The translations under genes and the position numbers were made by a program. Below, in pieces: positions 1 to 8,090 of a stretch of DNA of 64,000 nucleotides (position 1 is the stretch's first letter; each line of letters opens with the position of its first letter). Origin of the DNA: Nocardia panacis (GTDB taxonomy: Bacteria; Actinomycetota; Actinomycetes; Mycobacteriales; Mycobacteriaceae); assembly GCF_003598715.1 (NCBI RefSeq), contig NZ_QZFU01000020.1, positions 1 to 64,000 of the forward strand, in the 5' to 3' direction. The notes under the pieces are model-generated. The model saw only the letters and a list, made by a program, of their open reading frames with translations, was not told where the DNA came from and ran no database searches.

Positions 1-123
1 GGTTCGTCTTGGTAAACAAACCATCTACCGGAGACCTCACCCATTCCCAGCCAACGACACACCATGCCCAACAACAAGTTTCACACCGCCGCAACCAGCA
101 CCGACCTACTTCTTAAACACGAC

Positions 124-306
124 CTAGAACGCAACGCGCGCCAAGTATCCGCAGGGACCCACATCTTCCGGGATGGTCGCGCATTCGGGGTGGCCGATGG
201 CCGCGAAGGCGAGGGTCGCGAGCAGCGGAACCGCAACCGCCACGCTGAGTACGAACGCCAGACTCATGATCGCCAGGCTTCCGATGGGGCGGGAGAGGAC
301 TGCCAT
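124..306 (-). CDS. small hypothetical membrane or secreted protein
   Basis: This 60-residue reading frame has one strongly hydrophobic segment at about residues 8-36 that could be a signal peptide or a membrane anchor. A short tail with two cysteines follows. A weak AGGG lies about 9 nt before the ATG. I recognise no family. The surrounding first 380 bases show no other convincing gene. Existence is uncertain because the frame is short. Confidence 0.35.
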   Translation of the reverse strand: MAVLSRPIGSLAIMSLAFVLSVAVAVPLLATLAFAAIGHPECATIPEDVGPCGYLARVAF

Positions 307-380
307 GCGGTCAAACCCTATTGCCCCGACATCGAATGGCTATGACCCGGGGGAAGATCCGCATCGAGGATTGATGGGGC

Positions 381-1373
381 CTATGGGTTTTCCTCAAGGG
401 TCCGCACCAGGGCGCCTGCGAGCAGCCGAACGGCTCGGTCGTCGTCGTCGACCAGTTGGCGCAGGGTGTTCAGGGCGAGGGTTCCCGGCATTTCGGCGAG
501 GGCCTGGGTGAGGCGTAGTCGGGCGGCCTGGTCGGGGGTGGTGAGGGCGTCGGTGAGCGCCTTCATGATTCGGGTGGCCCAGTGCGGGTCGTGGGCGAGT
601 GCGCCGAGGTGTTCGGCGGCTTCGACGTCGTTGGGGCCGGTGACGACGGTGGCGACGAGTTCGGGGATGGCGCCGGTGTCGCCGCGTGCGCCGAGGGCCA
701 GGGCGGCTCGGCGGCGGATGTCCCGGTCGTTGTCGTGAAGCGCTTCGGTGAGCAGGGCGGCGGGTTCCTCGCCGGGCAGTTCGGCGAGAGCATGCAGAGC
801 GCGGCGACGGATGTCGATATCGGTGGCGCGCAGGCCCGCGGCGAGGCGGGTGGCGCCGTCGCCTTCGGCGCGGGTCAGTGCCCAGCGCAGGGCGCCCGCG
901 ACGTTCGGGTCGGTTTCGGTGAGGATGGCTTCGGCGAGCAGGTCGGCGGGCATGGTGTCGTCGGTGAGGGCGGCCTGTTGGCGGTGGGCGGCGTTCGGGG
1001 AGCCGAGGGCGCGCAGGAGTTCGATGAGGCGCAGGACGTCTTGCCAGTCGTAGGGTTCGGCGGCGTCGACGGTGCGGAGTCGGTCGAGGAGTTCGCGTTC
1101 GCGGTGGAGGCGTTCCTCGGTTTCTCGGATGAGGTCGCCGACGAGCACGCTCGGGGTGAAGGCCGGGTCGTCGAGGGCGCGTGCGACTTGTTCGAGGGTC
1201 AGTCCCAGCGTGCGCAGGCCCTCGACGTGGAAGATGCGTCGGATGTCGGCGGGGGCGTATTCCCGGTAGCCGCCGAAAGTGCGGCCGGTGGGTCGCACCA
1301 GTCCGAGGGCGTCGTAGTGCCTGAGCATGCGGGCGCTCACTCCGGAGCGGCGGGCGACCTCACCGATCAGCAC
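381..1373 (-). CDS. MerR-family regulator fused to HEAT repeats
   Basis: A 330-residue protein. The N-terminus (IGEVARRSGVSARMLRHYD) is a MerR winged helix-turn-helix, followed by a coiled segment rich in Glu and Arg at about 75-120. From about residue 130 to the end there are alanine/leucine-rich helical pairs typical of HEAT/PBS-lyase repeats instead of a usual ligand domain. The GTG start was chosen because AAGGAG sits 7 nt upstream and the MerR fold begins there; a longer upstream extension is arginine-rich shadow sequence. It lies 11 bp downstream of another HEAT-repeat gene, so the two form an operon. By family precedent it should bind a promoter with a long spacer; the site at 2053-2075 is the obvious candidate. 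The signal sensed is unknown. Confidence 0.85.
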   Translation of the reverse strand: MLIGEVARRSGVSARMLRHYDALGLVRPTGRTFGGYREYAPADIRRIFHVEGLRTLGLTLEQVARALDDPAFTPSVLVGDLIRETEERLHRERELLDRLRTVDAAEPYDWQDVLRLIELLRALGSPNAAHRQQAALTDDTMPADLLAEAILTETDPNVAGALRWALTRAEGDGATRLAAGLRATDIDIRRRALHALAELPGEEPAALLTEALHDNDRDIRRRAALALGARGDTGAIPELVATVVTGPNDVEAAEHLGALAHDPHWATRIMKALTDALTTPDQAARLRLTQALAEMPGTLALNTLRQLVDDDDRAVRLLAGALVRTLEENP

Positions 1374-1384
1374 GGGGGATCTCC

Positions 1385-2035
1385 TTAGCGGTCGGGGCCG
1401 AGCGCGGCGACTCGTCGTGCCTCGTCGATGGCGAGGTGGAATCCGGAGTCCGGGTCGCGCAGTAGGCGTTCGGTGGCGGCGGCGTGGGCGCGCACGGTCG
1501 GGTCGGGATGTGTCCGAGCGGTGCGCAGGGCCGGTTCGGCGGTGTCGCCGAGTGCGGTGAGCGCGCGGCTCAGGCTCAGTTGTACCTCGCGGTCGCCGCG
1601 GCCGAGCTGGGTGGTGAGTTCGGCGGCCAGTTGTGGCCGCGCGTCGTCGGGGACGAGGACGACAGCAGCGCGCCATGCGGCCCGCGCGACTTCGTCGTCG
1701 GTGTCGCGCAGCAGTGCGGGTGTGATGTCGGGCCATGCGGTCCGGTCGGCGATCTTGGACAGGGTGTGCAGTGCTTGGCTGCGGGCTTGTGCCTGGTCGG
1801 AGCGCAGTTCGGCGCGCAGTTTCGGGACGGTGATCTCGGCGGGGTGCCGGGTCAGTGCCCAGGTGAGCATGTCGCGGACGTAGAAGTCGGGTTCGAGTGC
1901 GCACCGTCGGATCAGTGGGTCGATGTAGTCGGGTTCGGGATGGGTGCCGATGGCCAGGGCCGCACCGAGTCTGGTGGACGAGTTCGCGGCGGAAAGGGCG
2001 TCGAGCGGTTTGTGTGTCGTATTGATGGGGACCAC
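1385..2035 (-). CDS. HEAT-repeat protein
   Basis: About 216 residues made almost wholly of paired helices (for example LIRRCALEPDFYVRDMLTWA), as in HEAT/PBS-lyase repeat proteins. Such proteins act as binding scaffolds; no catalytic motif is visible. It is the first gene of a two-gene operon with the MerR-HEAT gene, which shares the repeat type. The start is uncertain. A longer frame from 2077 would run through the inverted repeat at 2053-2075, so I prefer the GTG at 2035, five nucleotides after the predicted transcription start, which implies leaderless or near-leaderless translation. Confidence 0.7.
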   Translation of the reverse strand: MVPINTTHKPLDALSAANSSTRLGAALAIGTHPEPDYIDPLIRRCALEPDFYVRDMLTWALTRHPAEITVPKLRAELRSDQAQARSQALHTLSKIADRTAWPDITPALLRDTDDEVARAAWRAAVVLVPDDARPQLAAELTTQLGRGDREVQLSLSRALTALGDTAEPALRTARTHPDPTVRAHAAATERLLRDPDSGFHLAIDEARRVAALGPDR

Positions 2036-2046
2036 CTCCGCCACCC

Positions 2047-2077
2047 AGTCAAGACCTTGACATCGTGACAAGGTCAA
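2047..2077 (-). promoter_or_regulatory. MerR-type operator/promoter
   Basis: Reading the minus strand, TTGACC (2077-2072) and TTGACT (2052-2047) are separated by 19 bp. That over-long spacer is the hallmark of MerR-controlled promoters. The spacer carries an inverted repeat with 7-bp arms, GACCTTG at 2053-2059 and CAAGGTC at 2069-2075. It lies just upstream of the HEAT/MerR-HEAT operon, so autoregulation is likely. The -10 match is poor, which is usual for activator-dependent promoters of this family. Confidence 0.65.
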
Positions 2078-2101
2078 GTCGCGGTGGGGAGGTGGTGCGG
2101 G

Positions 2102-3190
2102 TCAGAGCAGGCGGTCGCGGTTGTCGTCGGCCTCGGCGCGGACGTCTTCGATGAAGTTGGTCTCGGGGGCGTCCTCGGCGCTGTGTTCGACGTAGAGAAG
2201 CAGGCAGCCGCGGATACCGTCGAGGAGGTCTTCGAGCAGGTCCAGGGCGGGGCGGGTGGGGTCGAGGCGGCTGATGCGGAATTCGGCGAGCAGGGCGGCG
2301 CGGGTCGCGCCGTCGACATTGTGTTTGCGGGCCTGTTCCTCGATATCGGCGACGCGGGCGACGACGCCCCACGGGTTGGGGACGTGCCCTTCCGAGACTG
2401 CCATGGCTTCGGCGATGAGGTCGGTGACGACATCGGTGGGGGTTTCGCCGGCGGTGAGGCGTTCCAGGACGAGGGTGGGGATTTCGACGGGGAGGGCCTC
2501 GATATCGTCGGCTTCGGCGATGACGTCGACGGTGGCGAGTTCGGCGAGTTCGCCCGCGGCCTCGGCGGCGGCGTAGAGCCAGTGGGCGGCGGCGACGGCG
2601 GCGGAGGCGGGATCGAGTTCGGTGAACAGTTCGATGCTGCCGAGCGGGTCTTGGCGCAGCAGGTCGTCGGCGGCTTGGACCTGGGCCGGTGATACGTCGG
2701 GGCGCGAGAGTTCGACGGCTTGGCGGGCGCGGCCGGTGAGGTCGCCGAGTTCGGCGGATTCGATGGCGGCTTGTTCGCGCCGGATCTCCTCGATGATCGC
2801 CGTGCGCAGGCCGGGATCGTCGATGGCGTGCAGGGTGCGGCCGAGGCGGTGGGCGGATTCGACGACGCCGCTGTAGGAGACGACGAGTCCGTGTTCGGTG
2901 GGGAGGTTGGGGGTGCGGATGCCGGGTTCGACTTCTTTGAAGTTGCGGCGTTCTTCGGCGCGGCGGTAGGCCTCGCTGTGCGGGATGTCCGGATCGCCTG
3001 CGGCGCTTGCGGGGTGGGTGTAGGTGCGCCATTGGAAGCGGGACAGGGTGGTGAGGTGCGACGCCAGATCCGTTGCGTGCTCGGTGTTCACCGGCGGGAG
3101 CAGGGCCACGGTTTCGGCGAGGTCGCCGCGGCCGCTCGCCCAGGTGGCGATGAGTGCGTTGCGGTCGGTATCGAAGGCGTATCGGGTCAC
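2102..3190 (-). CDS. conserved hypothetical protein, 362 aa
   Basis: A soluble, acidic and mainly alpha-helical protein (ELGDLTGRARQAVELSRPD, DDLLRQDPLGSIELFTELD) without a recognisable domain, signal peptide or membrane segment. The GTG start at 3190 begins VTRYAFDTDRN; upstream frame extension is low-complexity shadow. It ends 66 bp before the HEAT-repeat gene on the same strand, but the MerR-type operator in between argues for a separate promoter. It is divergent from the PPOX/DUF2470 gene. Function unknown. Confidence 0.7.
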   Translation of the reverse strand: MTRYAFDTDRNALIATWASGRGDLAETVALLPPVNTEHATDLASHLTTLSRFQWRTYTHPASAAGDPDIPHSEAYRRAEERRNFKEVEPGIRTPNLPTEHGLVVSYSGVVESAHRLGRTLHAIDDPGLRTAIIEEIRREQAAIESAELGDLTGRARQAVELSRPDVSPAQVQAADDLLRQDPLGSIELFTELDPASAAVAAAHWLYAAAEAAGELAELATVDVIAEADDIEALPVEIPTLVLERLTAGETPTDVVTDLIAEAMAVSEGHVPNPWGVVARVADIEEQARKHNVDGATRAALLAEFRISRLDPTRPALDLLEDLLDGIRGCLLLYVEHSAEDAPETNFIEDVRAEADDNRDRLL

Positions 3191-3284
3191 CGGGTCAGTC
3201 TTGCCGATCGGGGGGTTCGGCGCGCGGGCAATGCGACCGATTGCGTTCTCGGTGGCGGCGTTTCGCTGTGGCACGCTTGGGGGC

Positions 3285-4031
3285 ATGAGTTTCGATGCGG
3301 GTGTGCCGCAGTTGGCGGCGGTGGCCGAGCCGGTGCGTCCTTCGGTGGCAGAGGAAGCGAAAACTGTTGTGGTGTCGGCGATTACGGCGACGTTGGCGAG
3401 TGTGGGCGCAGACGGCCCGTGGGCGTCGCCGGTGGATTTCGGGGTGGCGGCGGGTCGGCCGGTGGTGCGCACGTTCGGGCGCGATGAGCATGTGACGAAT
3501 TTGATGCGGGATCCGTCGGCGAGTGTGTCGATCGTGGCGGCGGGTGCGCAGGTGACGCTGGTGGGTTTGCTGGAGGAGCCGGTGGATGTGGCGGCGGCGC
3601 GGGCCGCCGTGTTGGCGGTCGAGGGTGAGGAGATGGTGGAGGAGGATTTGTGGGAGATGGATGTGTTGGGGTTGCGGTGGGTGGGGGGTGACGGCCGGAC
3701 GGGGACGGCGTCGGGGCGCGAGTTCCTGGCGGCGCGGCCGGATCCGATTGTGCCGGTGGCGGGTCGGGAGGTCGGGCGGTTGAATGCGGAGCAGTCGGGG
3801 GCGTTGTTGGCGCTGGCGCGGGTGTTGGGTGGGTGTCCGGAGGCGGTGTCGGCGATGTGTGTGCGGGCGGATCGGTACGGGCTGGATTTGGCGGTGGGGT
3901 TGGTGCGGGGTCGGACGTTCACCAGGGTCGGTTTCGCGCGGCAGTTGGACGGGATCGACGAATTGTGGCCCGCGATGGAGGAATTGGCGCGGCGGGCCGA
4001 TGCCGCCGAGGACGGTGTTCACGCCTCGTAG
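3285..4031 (+). CDS. PPOX/HugZ-like protein with DUF2470 C-terminal domain
   Basis: 248 residues. The first roughly 140 residues resemble the split-barrel flavin/haem-binding fold of pyridoxamine 5'-phosphate oxidase-like proteins (TATLASVGADGPWASPVDF). The last roughly 80 resemble DUF2470, the domain paired with it in HugZ-type haem-utilisation proteins (YGLDLAVGLVRGRTFTRVGF). A role in haem handling or redox chemistry is a family-level inference. The 3' end overlaps the convergent VOC gene by 13 bp. Codon use here is unusually rich in GTG/TTG for Val and Leu. Confidence 0.75.
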   Translation: MSFDAGVPQLAAVAEPVRPSVAEEAKTVVVSAITATLASVGADGPWASPVDFGVAAGRPVVRTFGRDEHVTNLMRDPSASVSIVAAGAQVTLVGLLEEPVDVAAARAAVLAVEGEEMVEEDLWEMDVLGLRWVGGDGRTGTASGREFLAARPDPIVPVAGREVGRLNAEQSGALLALARVLGGCPEAVSAMCVRADRYGLDLAVGLVRGRTFTRVGFARQLDGIDELWPAMEELARRADAAEDGVHAS

Positions 4032-4405
4032 AGTTCCAGCGGCAGGTCGTCCGGGTCGAAGAAGAAGGCCATGGCCTTGCCGGTGAACTCGTCGGTGCGC
4101 AGTTCCTCCACGCGCACGCCCTGTGCGGCGAGTTCGGCGCGGGTGGCGGCGACGTCGTGGACGGCGAAGGCCAGGTGGCGCAGGCCGGTCGCTTCCGGAC
4201 GGGTCGGGCGTGCGGGTGGGTTCGGGAAGGAGAACAGTTCCAGGCGGGCGCCGCCGGGGATGGCCAGATCGAGTTTGTAGGAGTCGCGTTCGGCGCGGTA
4301 GTGCTCGGCGATGATCGGCAAGCCGAGAGTCCGGGTGTAGAAGCGTTTGGAGCGCGCGTAGTCGGAGGCGATGATCGCGACGTGGTGGATGCCGAGGAAG
4401 TTCAC
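4019..4405 (-). CDS. VOC family (glyoxalase/dioxygenase-like) protein
   Basis: A 128-residue single vicinal-oxygen-chelate domain. The opening LGIHHVAIIASDYARSKRFY supplies the first metal-ligand His, GLRHLAFAVHD the second and LPLELYEA the terminal Glu. This resembles the GloA2/SMU1112c-like branch rather than a proven glyoxalase I. The GTG start gives MNFLGIHHV, a usual beginning for the family. Substrate cannot be told. Its stop overlaps the end of the convergent PPOX gene. Confidence 0.85.
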   Translation of the reverse strand: MNFLGIHHVAIIASDYARSKRFYTRTLGLPIIAEHYRAERDSYKLDLAIPGGARLELFSFPNPPARPTRPEATGLRHLAFAVHDVAATRAELAAQGVRVEELRTDEFTGKAMAFFFDPDDLPLELYEA

Positions 4406-4458
4406 GCAGTGACGGTATCCGGCGCGAGCTCGGAGAGTGGCGACGTTGTATAGCCGAA

Positions 4459-4990
4459 GTGTCCGCTGATCGGGATTATCGGCGGGAACCGGCGGTTCAC
4501 GCCGTTCGTGCTGAAGCTGCCGATCCGGCCGCCGGTGCTGGTGGCCAAGCAGACCGCGTCGGTGGCGGTGTTGAGCGGCAACCGGTTCGGGCTCGGGGTG
4601 GGGATCAGTCCGTGGCCGGAGGATCGCTCCCGTGCCGACCGAGCCGGTGCCGATCCTGATCGGCGGGCACGGTGCGCCCGCGCTGCAGCGCGCCGCGCGG
4701 CGCGGTGACGGCTGGATGCACGCGGGCGGCTCTCCGGCCGAACTGGATCGCCTGCTCGCGCGGCTCGGTCGGCTGCGGGTCGAGTACGAGACCCGCTCGG
4801 ATTTCGAGGTGCACGTCATCTCGCCCGACGGGTTCACCGTCGAGGGTGTCAAACGTCTGGAGACAAGGGTGTCACCGATGTGATCGTGGGTTTCCGCGAT
4901 CCCTACACCACCGGACCCGATCCTCAGACGCTCGACACCAAGATCGCTCACCTCGAACGGTTCGCCGAGAAGGTCATCGCACGCTGCTGA
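4459..4990 (+). pseudogene. LLM-class F420-dependent oxidoreductase remnant
   Basis: Three fragments in different frames match one luciferase-like monooxygenase. The first, from about 4495, contains FTPFVLKLPIRPPVLVAKQ and FGLGVGISPWPED. The second, from about 4632, has PTEPVPILIGGHGAPALQRA. The third, from about 4870, has VTDVIVGFRDPYTTGPDP through the end. The first 80-odd residues are missing, the region between SPWPED and PTEPVP is deleted, and a frameshift lies near 4860. It cannot encode a working enzyme. An intact relative sits at 16644-17513. Confidence 0.75.
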
Positions 4991-4993
4991 GGA

Positions 4994-5542
4994 TCAGATG
5001 ATCGACCAGTCCGCGCAGGACACCACCTCGAACCCGCGGGCCGGGAAGACGGTGTCCATGAAGAAGTCGTGCACGGCCGGGTCGAGATCGGCGCAGCCGT
5101 CGCGCAGGACCGTCACCCGGTAGTCGCGGTCCGCCGCGTCGAGGCAGGTCGCGACGACCATCCCGTTGGTCGCGACACCCGCGATCGCGAGGGTGTCCAC
5201 GCCGTTGGCGCGCAGCACCAGGTCGAGATCGGTGCCTGCGAACGCGCTCGCGCGGCGCTTGAGCACGGTCACGTCCTGCGCCGCGACGGGCAGCGCGATC
5301 TCGGTGCCGGGCGACCCCTCGTGGAAGGCGTCGCCGACGTCGAAGAACGACCGGACCATCGGGTTGCGCGGCGGCAGGTCGGTTCCGTTGGGGCGGAACG
5401 CGAAACGAACGAACACGACCAGTGCACCCGCCGCGCGGGCACGCGGGAGCAGGTCGGTCAGCGGCGCGAGGACCTGCCTGGTGACGGGGTAGTTGTCGGT
5501 GATGCCGCGTTGGACATCCCCGATGATCAAAGCGGTGGTCAT
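4994..5542 (-). CDS. isochorismatase-family protein
   Basis: 182 residues with the Rossmann-like cysteine-hydrolase fold. The first catalytic Asp is in LIIGDVQRGI, the Lys is in TVLKRRASAF and the last strand is GVATNGMVVATCLDAADRDY. The position that normally holds the nucleophilic Cys (T-x-x-C-V) reads T-N-G-M-V, with a Cys only seven residues later. The enzyme may therefore be non-hydrolytic or use another residue; related variants of this type are, to my knowledge, common in actinobacteria. Stands alone between the oxidoreductase remnant and a GNAT gene. Confidence 0.8.
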   Translation of the reverse strand: MTTALIIGDVQRGITDNYPVTRQVLAPLTDLLPRARAAGALVVFVRFAFRPNGTDLPPRNPMVRSFFDVGDAFHEGSPGTEIALPVAAQDVTVLKRRASAFAGTDLDLVLRANGVDTLAIAGVATNGMVVATCLDAADRDYRVTVLRDGCADLDPAVHDFFMDTVFPARGFEVVSCADWSII

Positions 5543-5593
5543 GACAGGCTCCCGACGGTGCGGGACGGCAATGGGATACTCACCGGCTCCACC

Positions 5594-5986
5594 TTAGGAA
5601 ACCGGACGGTCCCACCGCATGTCGACGGCATCCAGCCCCGGGGCGAATCCCTCCGGGCGGATACCGGTGACCGTGAATCCGAGCCGCTCGTAGAAGGGGC
5701 GCGAATGCTGACTGGTCACCAGTTTCACCGCCGAGGCCGTGCCGTCCTCCCGGATCAACCGCATCCGCTCGCGGAACAGATAGGAGCCGATCCCCCGACG
5801 ATGGTGCGTGTGCACCACCATGCCCCAGCACAGCGACGCCGTCCCGTCCGGTTTGATCGCCCATCCCCCGCAGGCCAGGGTCCGCCCGTCCTCCTCGACG
5901 ACGAAGTACTCCCCCGGATCGTCGAGAAACTCGGCGAATTCCGCCAGTTCCTCCGGTGCGAAGAATTCCGGGGTGTTGCCGCGCAT
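5594..5986 (-). CDS. GNAT-family N-acetyltransferase
   Basis: Acetyl-CoA binding motif HHRRGIGSYLFRERM and the C-terminal RPFYERLGF identify the GNAT fold. The first ATG gives 130 residues but omits strand beta-1, which is plainly encoded upstream (TIDIRPYQADDRELCLDI). Upstream, the frame reaches a stop without any ATG, GTG or TTG. A GGAG lies 6 nt before an ATC codon at 6037, so initiation at ATC or a damaged start codon is likely; the natural protein would be 147 residues. Substrate unknown. Confidence 0.75.
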   Translation of the reverse strand: MRGNTPEFFAPEELAEFAEFLDDPGEYFVVEEDGRTLACGGWAIKPDGTASLCWGMVVHTHHRRGIGSYLFRERMRLIREDGTASAVKLVTSQHSRPFYERLGFTVTGIRPEGFAPGLDAVDMRWDRPVS

Positions 5987-6152
5987 GATGTCCAGGCAGA
6001 GTTCACGGTCATCGGCTTGGTAGGGCCTGATATCGATGGTTCGCTCCGATCCTCGGTGGTGTGATCAACTCTCGTCGCAGGCGCGACACATGACAAGTCC
6101 GACTCTCCTATCGGGGCAGGGGAATCCGATCCCGCCCACTCGGAGCAGGCGC

Positions 6153-6380
6153 CTATCGTTCCAGGAAAGTGTGCAGGCCGACCGTGGCGAGGATCTGCTG
6201 TGCGCCGAATTCCTCGAAGGTGTCGACGGTTTCGAAGCCCAGGCGGGCGGCGAGGCGCAGGGAGCGTTCGTTGACGGTCTGGGTGACGAGCAGGACCGGC
6301 TGGTCGGGCAGTTCGGCGGCCGCGGCGCGGGCCGGGCGCAGGACGAGGCGGTCGGTGCTGATCTCGGTGGGCAGGCTCAT
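6153..6380 (-). pseudogene. internally deleted GNAT acetyltransferase
   Basis: The 75-residue product starts like a RimJ-type acetyltransferase (PTEISTDRLVLRPA) and then jumps directly to the C-terminal part of the same fold (VNERSLRLAARLGFETVDTF, ending in HTFLER). About 90 residues carrying the acetyl-CoA site are missing, and the frame is kept across the junction. It is best read as an in-frame deletion remnant, probably non-functional. Confidence 0.6.
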
Positions 6381-6426
6381 CGCTCGATTCTGTCCCATCG
6401 AGCCGATCATTAACGGACGCAGGACA

Positions 6427-7014
6427 TTACGGGGAGGTGCGTTGGACCTCGGAGGGCAGTGGGTGGTCGGCGTCGAGGGCCGCCAACCCGTCGATGCTGT
6501 GCCCGTTGTCGCCCTCGATCCGGCGGGCGAAATCCTCCTCGGTCTTCCTGGCGTGGTGGGTGTCGAGGACCGGGCGTTCACCGACCAGTTCGTAGTAGGG
6601 CACCGAATAGCCGCAGGCGTCGGCGATGCGTTCGACATCGATGACGACGACCGCGCGGATACCGGGATGCTCGAGACCGAAATGGGTGCGCAGCTCGGCG
6701 AATTCGGTGTCGTCGGGACGCACGACGCGACCGGTTCCGAACAGTCGCAGAATTCTGGAGTTGCGGGTGAACGAGCAGAACATGACGGTGATGCGGCCGT
6801 TGTCGCGCAGGTGGGCGATGGTTTCGACACCGCTGCCGAACAGGTCGAGGTAGGCGACGGTGTGATCGTCCAGGACGGCGAAGGTGTCGCGGTATCCCTT
6901 GGGAGACAGGTTCACTCGCCCGCCCTCCGACGGCGCGGTGGCGACGAAGAACATCGCCTGCGCCCCGATGAAGCGCCGCAGGGATTCGTCCAGGTGCTCG
7001 AACTCCTTGGCCAT
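6427..7014 (-). CDS. pyridoxamine 5'-phosphate oxidase-family protein
   Basis: 195 residues. The split-barrel opening FIGAQAMFFVATAPSEGGRVNLSPKG and the ITVMFCSFTRNSRILRLFGTG stretch are characteristic of PPOX-like flavin-binding proteins. The C-terminal part (residues about 120-185) carries ACGYSVPYYE, typical of the actinobacterial group. GGGAGG sits just before the ATG. Flavin-dependent oxidoreductase activity is an inference from the fold; substrate unknown. Confidence 0.8.
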   Translation of the reverse strand: MAKEFEHLDESLRRFIGAQAMFFVATAPSEGGRVNLSPKGYRDTFAVLDDHTVAYLDLFGSGVETIAHLRDNGRITVMFCSFTRNSRILRLFGTGRVVRPDDTEFAELRTHFGLEHPGIRAVVVIDVERIADACGYSVPYYELVGERPVLDTHHARKTEEDFARRIEGDNGHSIDGLAALDADHPLPSEVQRTSP

Positions 7015-7122
7015 ATGCCTCCCTCGGTCGATCTACCGATTCAGCGTAACCACGGCGAACGCCGGGTCTCCGGTGAAATTCGTCTCAGCCGCGCGGTGAT
7101 CGGCCGCTGTGCCGTGCCGCCG

Positions 7123-8013
7123 TCACGCCGATGAATGGTCGGCCCCATGGGACGGGAAGGGCACGATGCGTCGCGTGTGCGCGTACACCGCGGCATGCAC
7201 CCGATCGCGAACCCCCAACTTGGCCAGCACATTCGACACATGCGTCTTCACCGTCTGCTCGCCGACGCCCAGGGCGCGGGCGATCTCGGGATTGGTGCGG
7301 GCATCGGCGATCAGCAGCAGCACCTCGTGTTCGCGGGCGCTGAGGGCCGCCAGTTCGGGTGCGGTCGGGAAAGGGTCGATGCCGGTGGTGAGGCGGGCGA
7401 TGAGCCTGCCGGTGCGGTGCGGGTCGAGCAGGGTGTGTCCGCGCACGGCGGCCCGGATGGCGGCGACCAGTTCCGGCGGCGGCAGCGTTTTGGTGAGGAA
7501 GGCGCTGGCGCCCAGACGCAGTGCGCGGTAGAGGTTTTCGTCGGTGTCGCGGGCGGTGAGGGTCAGCAGGCGGGTGCGGCTGCCCAAATCGGCGACCGAA
7601 TCGAGGACGGCCGGGTCGGCCAGATCGGGCATATCGAGGTCCAGGATGGCGATATCGGGGCGCAGGCGGGCGATCTCGCGGGTGGCGGCCGCGCCGTCGT
7701 CGACCTCGGCGACGCATTCCAGGTCGGGTTCGGTGCCGAGCGCCGCGCGCAGCCCGGTCCGGAACACCGGGTGATCGTTGGCGAGCAGCACCGTGATGGT
7801 CGGTCGGGCCTGCGGTGCGGCATCGGCCGGGCAGACACCCTGATCGGCGGAAGCGGGTGCGGGATGGCGCGGTTCGAGTTCGGTGACTCCGCCCGCGGCG
7901 GTGGTCGGGGCGGCGGCGAGCGCCGGACCCGCCGACACCGTGGAGGCGGTGAGCGCGAGCACGAGCGTCGACGCCACCCGCAGCAGGTGACGTTTCGGGG
8001 TGGGCGGGACCAT
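7123..8013 (-). CDS. LuxR/NarL-type response regulator with signal-peptide-like N-terminus
   Basis: 296 residues. Residues about 75-190 are a receiver domain with acidic pocket (LLANDHPVF), phospho-acceptor Asp (AILDLDMPDL) and conserved Lys (FLTKTLPP). Residues about 225-290 are a LuxR helix-turn-helix (LSAREHEVLLLIADARTNPE). The first 35 residues (KRHLLRVASTLVLALTAS, then AGPALA) look like a Sec signal peptide with an Ala-x-Ala site, followed by a low-complexity linker. No in-frame start with a good ribosome site exists nearer the receiver. No sensor kinase is adjacent. Either a fusion with a lost secreted-protein gene or a membrane-tethered regulator. Confidence 0.75.
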   Translation of the reverse strand: MVPPTPKRHLLRVASTLVLALTASTVSAGPALAAAPTTAAGGVTELEPRHPAPASADQGVCPADAAPQARPTITVLLANDHPVFRTGLRAALGTEPDLECVAEVDDGAAATREIARLRPDIAILDLDMPDLADPAVLDSVADLGSRTRLLTLTARDTDENLYRALRLGASAFLTKTLPPPELVAAIRAAVRGHTLLDPHRTGRLIARLTTGIDPFPTAPELAALSAREHEVLLLIADARTNPEIARALGVGEQTVKTHVSNVLAKLGVRDRVHAAVYAHTRRIVPFPSHGADHSSA

Positions 8014-8090
8014 TCGTCCCACCGTAGGTCGCGGGCGCGGCGATGTACATCGGCCGGGTGCGGTATCCGGTGTTCCCCCGATCGGGGGAC

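Noticed and set aside
1374-1904. Upstream extension of the MerR-HEAT frame to 507 residues
   Set aside because: The added part is Arg/Pro/His-rich low complexity lying antisense in frame to the HEAT gene; a strong ribosome site marks the GTG at 1373.
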